Positions 9,203 to 17,476 of a stretch of DNA of 36,760 nucleotides are shown here, piece by piece. The stretch comes from Clostridiales bacterium (GTDB taxonomy: Bacteria > Bacillota > Clostridia > Oscillospirales > Oscillospiraceae), in NCBI GenBank assembly GCA_004555655.1, contig SFHJ01000015.1, positions 1 to 36,760 of the forward strand, given 5' to 3'. The notes beneath the pieces are model-generated. The model saw only the letters and a program-made list of their open reading frames with translations. It was not told where the DNA came from and ran no database searches. The position numbers were made by a program, and so were the translations under genes. How positions within the stretch are numbered: the first letter of the stretch is position 1; each line of letters starts with the position of its first letter.

Positions 9203-10221
9203 AGCGTCACCCGTTCTCCGCCTTCGGCGATTTCACCGATGACATACGCGCCGCAGCCAAGCGCGGCAATCGCCTTGTCCACGTCCTCTTTTGCCACGAT
9301 CACGGCCATGCCGACGCCCATGTTGTAGGTGTTGAACATGTCGTGCTCGGAGATACCGCCGAGCCGCTGCAGCATGTGGAAGATCGGCTGCGTCTTAACG
9401 GCGGCCTTTTCAATCTTTGCCATCAGACCGTCAGGCAGGCAGCGGGGGATATTTTCAAAGAAGCCGCCGCCCGTGATGTGGCTCACGCCTTTGACAGTCA
9501 CAGACTCCATGCAGCGAAGAACCGGTTTTACATAGATGCTGGTAGGCGTGAGCAGCGCCTCGCCCAGCGTACAGCCGAGTTCCGCGCAGTATGCGGACAG
9601 ATCGGCATGCTCTACGTCAAAGACCTTGCGCACCAGAGAGTAGCCGTTGGAGTGGATGCCGCTCGACGGCAGCGCCAGAATCACGTCACCGGAGCACATC
9701 GTGCTGTGGTCGATCACCTTGGGCTTGTCTACGACGCCGACCGAGAAACCGGCCAGATCATAATCGTCCTCCGCCATCATGCCAGGATGCTCGGCCGTCT
9801 CGCCGCCGATGAGCGCGCAGCCGGACTGCACGCAGCCCTCTGCCACGCCGGAGACAAGCGCGGCGACCTTTTCAGGTACATTTTTGCCGATTGCAATATA
9901 GTCCAGAAAGAACAGGGGCTTTGCGCCGCAGCAGATGATGTCGTTGACGCACATGGCGACGCAGTCGATGCCGACGGTGTCATGCTTGTCCATGAGCTGC
10001 GCGATGCGGATCTTGGTGCCAACACCGTCAGTGCCCGAGGCCAGAACAGGCTCGGTCATACCGGAAAGCTGCGGAGCGAACAGCCCGCCAAAGCCGCCGA
10101 TATCAGACACAACGCCGGGGATCATGGTGCGGGCGACGTGCTTTTTCATCAGCCTGACGCCCTCATAACCGGCTTCAATGTTCACACCGGCTTCGCGGTA
10201 GCTGTCGGAAAAACTACGCAT
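9196..10221 (-). CDS. purM: Phosphoribosylformylglycinamidine cyclo-ligase (AIR synthetase)
   Basis: ATP-dependent ring closure of FGAM to AIR. The 341-residue protein carries the diagnostic SGTDGVGTK loop at residues 62-70 and further PurM motifs such as ALPSSGIHSNGYSLVR and HITGGGFFENIPR. The ATG at 10221 is preceded by AAAGGAAG; upstream in-frame sequence lies within purF and has no PurM character. It starts 4 bp after the purF stop and overlaps purN by 7 bp. Confidence 0.97.
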   Translation of the reverse strand: MRSFSDSYREAGVNIEAGYEGVRLMKKHVARTMIPGVVSDIGGFGGLFAPQLSGMTEPVLASGTDGVGTKIRIAQLMDKHDTVGIDCVAMCVNDIICCGAKPLFFLDYIAIGKNVPEKVAALVSGVAEGCVQSGCALIGGETAEHPGMMAEDDYDLAGFSVGVVDKPKVIDHSTMCSGDVILALPSSGIHSNGYSLVRKVFDVEHADLSAYCAELGCTLGEALLTPTSIYVKPVLRCMESVTVKGVSHITGGGFFENIPRCLPDGLMAKIEKAAVKTQPIFHMLQRLGGISEHDMFNTYNMGVGMAVIVAKEDVDKAIAALGCGAYVIGEIAEGGERVTLC

Positions 10222-10225
10222 GGTC

Positions 10226-11725
10226 TTACTTCTTCCTTTCACTGATTTTACATTCAAACCGGTCCTTGCCGCCGTCGTGCGGGATCTCGGTGGGATATCC
10301 ACCGCCAAAGCAGGCGGTGCAGAAGCCGGATTCGGTATTGTCGGCCAGCTTCACCACGTCGTGCAGGCTGAGATAGCCCAGCGAGTCCGCGCCGATGATC
10401 CCGGCGATCTCCTGCGTTGTGTGCTGGTTGGCAATGAGCTTGTTTTTATCGTCGATGTCCGTTCCGTAGTAGCATTCAGAGACAAACGGCGGTGCGCTGA
10501 CGCGCATGTGGATCTCTTTTGCCCCGGCTTTGCGCAGCAGGTCGATCGTGCGGCGGCAGGTCGTGCCGCGGACAATGGAGTCGTCGATCAGAACGACCCG
10601 CTTACCCTCCACCACCGAGCGGACAGGGTTGAGCTTGATGCTGACCTCATTTTCGCGCATGGTCTGGGTAGGGGAGATAAAGGTGCGGCCGATATACTTG
10701 TTTTTGATGAACCCGATGCCGTAAGGGATACCACTCTGGCGCGAATAACCCATCGCCGCGTCAAGTCCGGAATCCGGCACGCCGATGACGATATCCGCCT
10801 GTACGGGATGCTCGAGCGCGAGAAACGCGCCTGCACGCTGCCGGGCGATATGAACGCTGGAGCCGTCAATGACAGAGTCCGGACGTGCAAAATAGATGAA
10901 CTCAAACACGCACAGCTTCCGGGGCGCCTTGCCGCAGTGGCTGACATCGGATTTGACGCCGGCTCTGTCGGCCACGACGATCTCGCCGGGCAGGATGTCG
11001 CGCTCAAAATGGGCACCGATGGCGTCGAGCGCGCAGGACTCGGAGGCGAACACCACACTGCCATCTTTGAGCCTGCCCATACAAAGCGGGCGGAAGCCAT
11101 GCGGGTCACGCACGGCGATGAGCTTACCGGGAGACGAGATCACGAGCGAGTAAGCGCCGGTGATGCGGTCCATGGCCGCAGATACAGCCGCCTCGATGGA
11201 GCCGGTCTTCAGCCGCTCCTGCACGATGATGTAAGCGATGACCTCGGAGTCCGTAGTGGTATGAAAGATTGAGCCCTTGCTCTCGAGCTCCTGCCGCAGC
11301 TCATGTGAGTTCGTCAGATTGCCGTTGTGCGCCAGCGCCATGCGGCCCTTGTAGTGGTTGACAAGAATCGGCTGGACGTTGCGCTTGTTGTCAGAGCCCG
11401 TCGTGCCATAGCGCACGTGGCCCACGGCGATGTTTCCTTTGCCGAGCGAGCGCAGCCGTTCGGGCGGGAAGACCTCGCCGACAAGGCCGACGTCCCGCCA
11501 GGAGCGGAACACACCGTCGTCATTGACAACGATGCCCGCGCTCTCCTGGCCGCGGTGCTGCAGGGCATAGAGCGCATAGTAGGCCAGCGAGCCCACATCG
11601 GTGCTCGCGGCGGAGCAAACGCCAAAGACGCCGCATTCCTCATGGATGTGGCGCGGAAGGGAAGCGGTCGGGACGGCCTGCGCGCCAAGGCCGTCCGGAG
11701 CAGACCTGTACTCAGTTTGCATCAT
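10226..11725 (-). CDS. purF: Amidophosphoribosyltransferase (glutamine PRPP amidotransferase)
   Basis: Commits PRPP to purine synthesis by making phosphoribosylamine from glutamine. The 499-residue protein resembles the Bacillus type. A propeptide of 30 residues precedes the Cys of HEECGVFGV, the N-terminal nucleophile after cleavage. RVVLIDDSIVRGTT is the PRPP-binding loop. Cysteines in KLCVFEF, SECYYGTD and GFCTACFGG fit the four ligands of the structural 4Fe-4S cluster known from B. subtilis PurF. It starts ATGATG inside the 3' end of purC (overlap 11-14 bp) with only a weak ribosome binding site, so coupling to purC translation is likely. Confidence 0.97.
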   Translation of the reverse strand: MMQTEYRSAPDGLGAQAVPTASLPRHIHEECGVFGVCSAASTDVGSLAYYALYALQHRGQESAGIVVNDDGVFRSWRDVGLVGEVFPPERLRSLGKGNIAVGHVRYGTTGSDNKRNVQPILVNHYKGRMALAHNGNLTNSHELRQELESKGSIFHTTTDSEVIAYIIVQERLKTGSIEAAVSAAMDRITGAYSLVISSPGKLIAVRDPHGFRPLCMGRLKDGSVVFASESCALDAIGAHFERDILPGEIVVADRAGVKSDVSHCGKAPRKLCVFEFIYFARPDSVIDGSSVHIARQRAGAFLALEHPVQADIVIGVPDSGLDAAMGYSRQSGIPYGIGFIKNKYIGRTFISPTQTMRENEVSIKLNPVRSVVEGKRVVLIDDSIVRGTTCRRTIDLLRKAGAKEIHMRVSAPPFVSECYYGTDIDDKNKLIANQHTTQEIAGIIGADSLGYLSLHDVVKLADNTESGFCTACFGGGYPTEIPHDGGKDRFECKISERKK

Positions 11726-12431
11726 GATCCAGAAGGCGCTTCATGATCTCGGCGTACGCATCCTCAACGCCGCCCATGTCGCGGCGGAAGCGGTCCTTGT
11801 CCAGCTTCTCATGGGTCTTGCTGTCCCACAGGCGGCAGGTGTCGGGGCTGATCTCGTCGGCCAGCACGATCTGGCCGTCAGCAGTCTTACCAAACTCCAG
11901 CTTGAAATCGACCAGTGTCACGCCGCAGCCCGCCCAGAACGCCTTGAGCACGTCGTTGACGGCAAAGGAGTACTTCTTGATCAGATCGATTTCCTCGTGG
12001 GTGGCGAGCTTCAGCGCCAGCGCGTGATATTCGTTGAGCAGCGGGTCGTGCAAATCATCATTCTTATAGGAGAACTCAATGGTGGGCTCGTCGAACACAA
12101 TGCCTTCCTCCACACCGTAACGGGAGGCGAAGTGACCGGCGGAGATATTGCGGATGATAACTTCCAGCGGAACGATCGAGACCTTTTTTACCAGCGTTTC
12201 GCGCTCGGAGAGCTCCTCGACAAAGTGCGTCGGGATACCGGCTTTCTCCATTCTGGCCATCAGACGGTTCGTCATCTGGTTGTTGATAACGCCCTTGCCT
12301 GCGATGGTGCCTTTTTTCAGGCCGTCCAGCGCCGTTGCGTCATCCTTGTAGTCGACGATGACGAGCGTGGGGTCATCCGTGGCGTAGACCTTCTTAGCCT
12401 TGCCTTCGTAAATCTGCTCTAGCTTTTTCAT
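11712..12431 (-). CDS. purC: SAICAR synthetase
   Basis: Phosphoribosylaminoimidazole-succinocarboxamide synthase: condenses CAIR and aspartate with ATP. The 239-residue product starts MKKLEQIYEGKAKKVYATDD, the conserved PurC N-terminus with the nucleotide-binding GKAKKVY. It also has the internal IVPLEVIIRN and DFKLEFG motifs. The ATG at 12431 has AGGAGG nine bases upstream; the open frame extends further but lacks PurC similarity and overlaps purE. It lies 61 bp after purE and overlaps the purF start. Confidence 0.97.
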   Translation of the reverse strand: MKKLEQIYEGKAKKVYATDDPTLVIVDYKDDATALDGLKKGTIAGKGVINNQMTNRLMARMEKAGIPTHFVEELSERETLVKKVSIVPLEVIIRNISAGHFASRYGVEEGIVFDEPTIEFSYKNDDLHDPLLNEYHALALKLATHEEIDLIKKYSFAVNDVLKAFWAGCGVTLVDFKLEFGKTADGQIVLADEISPDTCRLWDSKTHEKLDKDRFRRDMGGVEDAYAEIMKRLLDHDAN

Positions 12432-12492
12432 GTGCTTGTCCTCCTGAAACGATAAATGATGAAAAAATGAACGTGATTTCGTTGAACGAATC

Positions 12493-12990
12493 TTAAAGTG
12501 CGGCGAGCTCCGCCTGCAGGCGGGCCTCTTTTTCCGCGATCTGCGCGGCCATCTCCTCACGCTGCGCGTCCAGCTTCGCAGCCAGGCCGGCGTCCTCAAC
12601 GGCCAGAATCTGCGCTGCCAGTACAGCAGCGTTTTTCGCGCCGTTCAAAGCGACCGTGGCCACGGGAATGCCGCCGGGCATCTGCACGGTGGCGAGCAGC
12701 GCGTCAAGCCCGTCCATCGTGCCGCCCTTCATAGGGACGCCGATGACAGGCAGGGTAGTATTGGCAGCAAACGCGCCTGCCAGATGCGCCGCCATGCCGG
12801 CCGCGCAGATGAGTACGCCGAAGCCGTCTGCTCTGGCGTTTGCAGCAAATTCCGCAGCGGCTGCGGGGGTGCGGTGGGCGCTGAGAATGTGGGTCTCAAA
12901 CGGGATATCGAACGCGCGCAGCTGGGCGCAGGCAGCCTTGACAACGGGCCAGTCGGAATCCGATCCCATGATAATGGCAACTTTTTTCAT
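12493..12990 (-). CDS. purE: N5-carboxyaminoimidazole ribonucleotide mutase / AIR carboxylase
   Basis: Produces CAIR. The 165-residue protein has the PurE signature MGSDSDWPVVK (about residues 8-18), the active-site loop LSAHRTP (36-42) and the glycine-rich GVPMKGGTMDGLDALL. An alanine- and glutamate-rich helical tail ends the protein. No purK is present in this operon, so the enzyme may work with a purK elsewhere (class I) or carboxylate AIR directly with CO2 (class II); the sequence read alone does not decide. Start supported by AAGGAG seven bases upstream. It follows the gntR stop by 11 bp. Confidence 0.95.
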   Translation of the reverse strand: MKKVAIIMGSDSDWPVVKAACAQLRAFDIPFETHILSAHRTPAAAAEFAANARADGFGVLICAAGMAAHLAGAFAANTTLPVIGVPMKGGTMDGLDALLATVQMPGGIPVATVALNGAKNAAVLAAQILAVEDAGLAAKLDAQREEMAAQIAEKEARLQAELAAL

Positions 12991-13001
12991 GTTCGCACTC
13001 C

Positions 13002-13727
13002 TTACAGTTTTTTTCGCATCACAGTGTGGCGGAAGATGCCGTCGGCAAAGTATTCATCGGAGCAGAGTACCGGCCTGCCGTCCACGTCATAGTCCACCTC
13101 GTCCATGTTGAGAAGCGGCGAGCCCACCGAAATCTGAAATATCTCCGCCAGCCGCGCATCGGCCACCACGGCGCGCACGTCCGTCAGGTCCATATACGGC
13201 GCGACGGAGCAGAACTGCTGCAAAAAGTGGAAGATGGGCAGCTTAAAATCCTTGATGGTATATTCGCCCCTGGCAAGCGCCTTTTCGATGATATCCTCAC
13301 AATAGATGGCGGGGCGGCCATCGGCCGTACACAGCCGCGCAATGCGGATAACAGGCGTACCCTCGGGAACCTGCAGCCGGGCGGCGATCTTTTCGCCCGC
13401 GGTATCCTCGGACACCCGGACGAACGCCACGTCCGCCTGATAGCCATTCTGTCGGATCATGTCTAGGAATTCCACCTCGATATCCACGCGCGTGCGCGCA
13501 CTGAGCACATGGCGGTTGATGATGGTTCCAACGCCTTGCAGGCGGGTGATGAAGCCCTCGCGCTCGAGCGAGGAAAGGATATCGCGCAGTTGCGTGCGGC
13601 TGATGCCGAGCCGCTCTGACAGCACACTTTCTCTTGGGAGCCGTTCACAGCCCGCGTATTCGCCTGTGCGCATGGCGGCAAGGAGCTGGTCACGGATAGT
13701 CTTGGCCTGACTGGGCTGACTGCTCAT
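13002..13727 (-). CDS. GntR-family (HutC-type, UTRA domain) transcriptional regulator, first gene of the purine operon
   Basis: A 241-residue regulator with an N-terminal winged helix at about residues 10-75; SVLSERLGISRTQLRDILSS is the helix-turn-helix. A UTRA ligand-binding domain follows from about residue 90 to the end (RIARLCTADGRPAIYCEDI; PLLNMDEVDYDVDGRPVLCS). The ATG at 13727 is preferred over an in-frame GTG at 13736 because GAGGTG sits six bases before the ATG. Its promoter carries a large palindrome right behind the -10 box, so it probably represses itself and with it the whole purE-to-guaB operon. The ligand is unknown; a purine intermediate or nucleotide is a reasonable guess from context only. 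PurR and PurBox control known from Bacillus was not recognised here. Confidence 0.92.
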   Translation of the reverse strand: MSSQPSQAKTIRDQLLAAMRTGEYAGCERLPRESVLSERLGISRTQLRDILSSLEREGFITRLQGVGTIINRHVLSARTRVDIEVEFLDMIRQNGYQADVAFVRVSEDTAGEKIAARLQVPEGTPVIRIARLCTADGRPAIYCEDIIEKALARGEYTIKDFKLPIFHFLQQFCSVAPYMDLTDVRAVVADARLAEIFQISVGSPLLNMDEVDYDVDGRPVLCSDEYFADGIFRHTVMRKKL

Positions 13728-13745
13728 GCGGTTCACCTCAGTAAA

Positions 13746-13778
13746 AATAGGTAATACCTTTAAAAGGTACTACCTATT
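13746..13778. promoter_or_regulatory. Palindromic operator overlapping the purine operon start
   Basis: A 33-bp near-perfect palindrome centred at 13762. It contains two copies of GGTANTACC (13750-13758 and 13766-13774), each itself a palindrome, with centres 16 bp apart. It overlaps the end of the -10 box and the expected transcription start. This is where a repressor dimer pair would block RNA polymerase, so it is the most likely binding site of the adjacent GntR protein. The repeat is seen; the binding partner is inferred. Confidence 0.75.
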
Positions 13779-13804
13779 ATAGCGGATATGCTTCCTTGGC
13801 GCAA
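13776..13804 (-). promoter_or_regulatory. Purine operon promoter
   Basis: On the minus strand: -35 TTGCGC at 13799-13804, a 17-bp spacer, and a consensus -10 TATAAT at 13776-13781. The start would be near 13769, inside the palindromic operator. It reads into gntR and the eleven-gene purine operon. No other promoter was recognised within the operon. Confidence 0.8.
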
Positions 13805-13903
13805 TTAGCAAAGCATACAGTTTCCATCCGACTTTTCTCGCGGGTCTTTGTTCATGCTGCGCGCTTTCTCGTCCCACTATTTGGACAATTCCACGAAGCA
13901 CGC

Positions 13904-13932
13904 AAAAAGGCTGCCCGACAGGGCAGCCTTTT
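13904..13932 (-). terminator. Intrinsic terminator of the XerC-like gene
   Basis: A 12-bp perfect stem (13905-13916 with 13921-13932) with a 4-base loop, followed on the minus strand by five T residues. The stem begins at the last base of the recombinase stop codon. It separates the recombinase from the purine promoter. Confidence 0.9.
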
Positions 13933-14924
13933 CAATCGATCTTGAGCTTGGAGAGGGGATTGGCCTCGGCGGCGATTTTGAGCTCAGTGCTTTCGATGTG
14001 GGTGTAAATCTGCGTGGTGTTGAGGTTTTCATGGCCCAGAACCTCCTGAAGCGTCTTCAGATCCACGCCGTTTGAGAGCATCAGCGTCGCGGCGGTGTGG
14101 CGCAGCTTATGCGCCGAAAACTGCGTGGAGTCGAGTCCGGCTTCGAGAAGATGCTTTTTTACGAGCCGGTGGACGGCCGAGACGCTGATGCGGTTTTTAT
14201 CGCGCGAGCCGAAGAGCGCGCGATTGTCCGAGAGCACGATTTTGTTGCGTTCGACGAGATAATTGTCGATTGCCTTGCGGCAGGAGGTACCCATATAGAC
14301 AACGCGCTCTTTGTTTCCTTTGCCGACAACGCGCAGGCGGTCCTCATACACGTCCGTGAGATTCAGTCCAACCAGCTCCGACCGGCGGATGCCGCAGTTC
14401 AGAAAGATCATCAGGATTGCAAAATCACGCGCCTGATTCGGCCCGGACACCGACTGCAGCAGCGCCTTGGATTCCTCAAGCGTCAGATATTTCGGCAGGC
14501 TCTTGCGGATGCGCGGAAATTCGATGTCCTTGACCGGGTCGTTCGAGATCTGTTTGGTGCTGACATTCAGATAATTGTAAAACGATTTGATCGCCGACAG
14601 CTTTCGCGCACGCGCAGCCGAGCCGATGCCGGGTTCATCCGGGACACGCTCACGTGGGACACGGTCATTGGCAAGATACGACAGAAAATCAAATACTTCC
14701 GTTGCGCTGACGCTGGCCACAAAATCCAGACCCACGTCTTTAATTGAGATCTCGTCGAGCGGCGTGTCATACGGCATTTCGTCGCGCATCAGCTTCACAA
14801 AGCGCAAAAACATGCGCAGATCCAAATAGTATTCGGCCACCGTACGCTTCGACTGACCCTTGATATTTTCATGATACGACAGAAACTCCCGCAGGACCTG
14901 CGGACATTCCTGATAGAGCGCCAT
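13932..14924 (-). CDS. XerC-like tyrosine recombinase
   Basis: A 330-residue site-specific recombinase with an N-terminal SAM-like core-binding domain (about 1-125) and a C-terminal catalytic domain. All catalytic positions are present: Arg180 (NCGIRRSEL), Lys205 (GKGNKER), His272 and Arg275 (AHKLRHTA), His298 (LGHEN) and Tyr307 (TTQIYTH). Chromosome dimer resolution with a partner Xer is the family's usual role. The core-binding domain is longer than in E. coli XerC (about 298 residues), with extra sequence around residues 48-100. ATG has AGGAG upstream. It is monocistronic, with its own promoter and terminator. A second, shorter recombinase (20789-21670) looks like XerD. An integrase role in another context cannot be excluded. 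Confidence 0.88.
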   Translation of the reverse strand: MALYQECPQVLREFLSYHENIKGQSKRTVAEYYLDLRMFLRFVKLMRDEMPYDTPLDEISIKDVGLDFVASVSATEVFDFLSYLANDRVPRERVPDEPGIGSAARARKLSAIKSFYNYLNVSTKQISNDPVKDIEFPRIRKSLPKYLTLEESKALLQSVSGPNQARDFAILMIFLNCGIRRSELVGLNLTDVYEDRLRVVGKGNKERVVYMGTSCRKAIDNYLVERNKIVLSDNRALFGSRDKNRISVSAVHRLVKKHLLEAGLDSTQFSAHKLRHTAATLMLSNGVDLKTLQEVLGHENLNTTQIYTHIESTELKIAAEANPLSKLKID

Positions 14925-15024
14925 AACAAATCAACTCCTGTAAATCCCGCCCGAAGCCCGGCAGAGCGGTGCCACAGGCGATGAACGGCTTTGTCATGCT
15001 TCCTTTGCCATTCATCTTTCATCT

Positions 15025-15053
15025 ATCATAGCACATATCCGCTCTGAACGCAA
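15025..15053 (-). promoter_or_regulatory. Promoter of the XerC-like gene
   Basis: Minus strand: -35 TTGCGT (15048-15053), 17-bp spacer, -10 TATGAT (15025-15030). It lies about 100 bp upstream of the start codon. The -35 box falls within one arm of a perfect palindrome. Confidence 0.6.
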
Positions 15054-15077
15054 CAAAATTTTTATTTTGTTGCGTTC
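15046..15077. repeat. Perfect 32-bp palindrome over the recombinase promoter
   Basis: Arms GAACGCAACAAAAT (15046-15059) and its exact complement (15064-15077) flank four T residues. One arm covers the -35 box of the recombinase gene. There is no T-run after either side, so it is not an ordinary terminator; an operator or recombinase-related site is more likely. It shows no likeness to the known dif consensus. Confidence 0.7.
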
Positions 15078-15219
15078 GTTCCATAGAAGAGCCGAAGAGA
15101 ATTCCTGGGGCTCACAATATGGTTTTCTGTCGCGCATCCCGGACATGCTCCTCTCCTGTCCTGCGCCGCCGCCCTCAGCAGCCATGCAATTCTTTCAGGA
15201 ATCATAGCATTCTAAGTCT
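15078..15219. other. Non-coding spacer
   Basis: Together with 14925-15045 this forms the roughly 340-bp gap between the recombinase and the transglutaminase-type gene. Apart from the promoter, the palindrome and the hairpin listed separately, I see no convincing gene, RNA or repeat here. Confidence 0.6.
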
Positions 15220-15246
15220 GCGCGCGCCTGATGCTCAGGCGCGCGC
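15220..15246 (-). terminator. Hairpin after the moxR operon
   Basis: A GC-rich perfect 12-bp stem (15220-15231 with 15235-15246) and a 3-base loop lie 16 bp past the stop codon of the last gene. No T-run follows on the minus strand, so it may act as a weak or factor-assisted terminator or as a 3' RNA-stabilising hairpin. Confidence 0.5.
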
Positions 15247-15262
15247 AAAACAGTTTACCTTT

Positions 15263-17476
15263 TCACTGCAACACATAGAGCATCCGGTAGATGACGCGTC
15301 GTACCGGCGCCGCCTGCTGCACAAGCGTCTGCGTCAGCGAATCGGCGTACTGTGCAAATTGTTCCAGTTCATCGTCGGTCAGCTTGTGCTGGCTGAAGCG
15401 CGCCTTCTGTGCAAGCTGTTCCAGCTCTTCCGGAACCTCCGTTTTACCCAGACGCGCCAGCAGCGCAATATGCCGGTAATAGTGCACAGCGCGGCGGTTA
15501 GTCGAGCCGCGCGTGAAACTGACTGCTCTGGCGGACAACACAATCATTCGCCAACCGAACAAAACAGCCGCCAATCCAAGCAGGCACCAGACGAGCGCCA
15601 GAAGCCACCCGGACGCAGAACGCGTCTGCTGCGTCTGATCATTTTCCCCATCATTATTTCCGTAATTATTTGGATTTTTATCAATATTTACAGCTATATT
15701 GGATGTTTTATCTGTTTCAGATTCTGAATTTTCCTTTTCTGGTGTTTCTGACATTCCGCCGTTCTGCTGCGTTTCCGGTTCAGCCGGTTCAGCCGGTTCA
15801 TCCGGCTCATCTGTCACATCCGGCGCAGCGGGCGTGGGGTCAAAAACAACCCAGCCAAATTCATCGTTATAATACTCCACCCATGCGTGCGCGTCGTCCT
15901 GCGTCACATCCGTCCACTCGCCTGCGTTCGCGTCCACGAGATAACCCGTCACATAACGCGCGGGCACACCGTAATAGCGCAGCAGCACCGCCGCAGCTGT
16001 GGCAAAGTGCACGCAGTAGCCGGTGTCACTTTCTTTCAGGAACCAGGCAACAAAGTCCTCTCCTTCCGGCACACGCGGCGTATTCAGGTTATATGTTTTT
16101 CCATCCTGCACGATCGTTTTCACAACGGCGCACAGATTCAGTGCAGACAGGCCATCCAGGGAATACGATGTTACTGGCAGGTATTCTGCGATTACCTCTT
16201 TCAGTTCGTCCGGAATTTGCGTATACACCTCGTAGACAAAGGCGCGGTACTCCCCTTCTGTTGCTGCATTTGGCCCGGTCTGCATGTAATTTGCTGCCCA
16301 GTTCATGCAGTACTGCGTTTCCTGCAGCGGGTTTTTCACATACGCATCGCGGATGGGCTCCGCGTTTTCCGGCAGCTCTGTCAGCATATAGGGCGTGTAG
16401 TACACAGACGATTTCATGTCCGTCTCAATGCGCACCTGCTTTTCTTCATAGCTGCCGCGTACCAGAAATACATCGCCCGGGGTCTCTGTCAGTGCGTAGC
16501 TGCTTTCATCGACCGCCAGCCATTGATTGTCTCCGTACACCCCCAGCGAGCATGCACGCAGGTAATATGTCTGCGCTGTATCGGAATAGACACGCATGAC
16601 ATGCTGGCCGGACAGGCGCTGCGGGCCGACGCGGCCCAGATCCGCTTTTTTGACGCTCGAATCCCATACGCGCCCGCCAAGTGTACTGGGCGAAAAGGGC
16701 GAGACAAACTGCACCTGCCCCGTCGTCTCATTCGCGCGGAAGATCGTCAGCTTATCCGCAATCTCGTTGACCTTCGGCCGCAGGGAATCAGACCACGCGC
16801 TGCGCGCATAGCCGCTCTGCGGAAAGGCCGCGTACAGGCCAAGCATCAAAACAGCCAGCGGCAGGAACATCCGCAACGCCAGCATGCCGCCTGCGCGGGC
16901 GTTGGCTCGTCTGAGCTGCTGCGTAAGAAGCAGCAATGCCAGTGCGCCCACAAGCAGCAGGACCGCCCACGCGGACGGTACACTCTGCAAAATAATCAGG
17001 CACATGACCAGCGGCAAAATGCCGCACACCGCCGCCAGCCACAGCGTATTCTGTCCGCGCACCGTCCACGCCGTGATGAGCGACGGCAGCGCGCCGAACG
17101 CGGCAAAGAACGCCGTGCCCGTAGCGCCAGGGACGGTGTGCAGCAGCGTTACGGTCTGCAGGCTTTCAAATGCAGATGCGTAGACCCTTGTGACGGCCTC
17201 AACGGCCACGCTGACTGAGGCAAAGAGCGAAAGGCGGTAATAGTAGGCCGCTCCAGCGGCAGCCAGCGCAATTACAATCAGACCGATCCACCCGCGCCTG
17301 CAGCCACATAAAAATGCAAACACGGCGCTCAGGCCAATCAGGCATCCGATCAGAAGCCAGCTTGTCACAGGCACGTCAAAGGCCGTAACGACGCAGAACA
17401 CCGCGCCAACGGAGACTGCCGCCGCGCATGCAAACGCCGTCAGAAACGGCGCAAAGCTCTTTTTTATGCCGTTCAT
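15263..17476 (-). CDS. TgpA-like membrane protein with extracytoplasmic transglutaminase domain
   Basis: A 737-residue protein. The N-terminal quarter holds several hydrophobic segments (about residues 10-30, 38-58, 62-80, 115-140, 145-185, 200-218). A transglutaminase-like domain follows with the full triad: Cys488 (DTGYCVHFATA), His530 (DDAHAWVEYY) and Asp546 (VVFDPTPA). After this come a P-D-E-P-A-E-P-A-E-P linker encoded by short DNA repeats, a further membrane span near 630 and a cytoplasmic tail. This is the architecture of TgpA/YebA-like proteins, usually encoded with MoxR and DUF58 as here. The reaction and substrate are not established for this group; a cell-envelope role is likely. 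The start overlaps the DUF58 stop as ATGA. Confidence 0.88.
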   Translation of the reverse strand: MNGIKKSFAPFLTAFACAAAVSVGAVFCVVTAFDVPVTSWLLIGCLIGLSAVFAFLCGCRRGWIGLIVIALAAAGAAYYYRLSLFASVSVAVEAVTRVYASAFESLQTVTLLHTVPGATGTAFFAAFGALPSLITAWTVRGQNTLWLAAVCGILPLVMCLIILQSVPSAWAVLLLVGALALLLLTQQLRRANARAGGMLALRMFLPLAVLMLGLYAAFPQSGYARSAWSDSLRPKVNEIADKLTIFRANETTGQVQFVSPFSPSTLGGRVWDSSVKKADLGRVGPQRLSGQHVMRVYSDTAQTYYLRACSLGVYGDNQWLAVDESSYALTETPGDVFLVRGSYEEKQVRIETDMKSSVYYTPYMLTELPENAEPIRDAYVKNPLQETQYCMNWAANYMQTGPNAATEGEYRAFVYEVYTQIPDELKEVIAEYLPVTSYSLDGLSALNLCAVVKTIVQDGKTYNLNTPRVPEGEDFVAWFLKESDTGYCVHFATAAAVLLRYYGVPARYVTGYLVDANAGEWTDVTQDDAHAWVEYYNDEFGWVVFDPTPAAPDVTDEPDEPAEPAEPETQQNGGMSETPEKENSESETDKTSNIAVNIDKNPNNYGNNDGENDQTQQTRSASGWLLALVWCLLGLAAVLFGWRMIVLSARAVSFTRGSTNRRAVHYYRHIALLARLGKTEVPEELEQLAQKARFSQHKLTDDELEQFAQYADSLTQTLVQQAAPVRRVIYRMLYVLQ

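Noticed and set aside
13728..13775. Purine riboswitch in the operon leader
   Set aside because: The leader from the predicted start to the gntR ATG is only about 40 nt, far too short for the aptamer, and consists mostly of the operator palindrome.
13805..13903. A dif recombination site near the recombinase gene
   Set aside because: No sequence with two 11-bp arms around a 6-bp centre resembling known dif sites was found here or near xerD.
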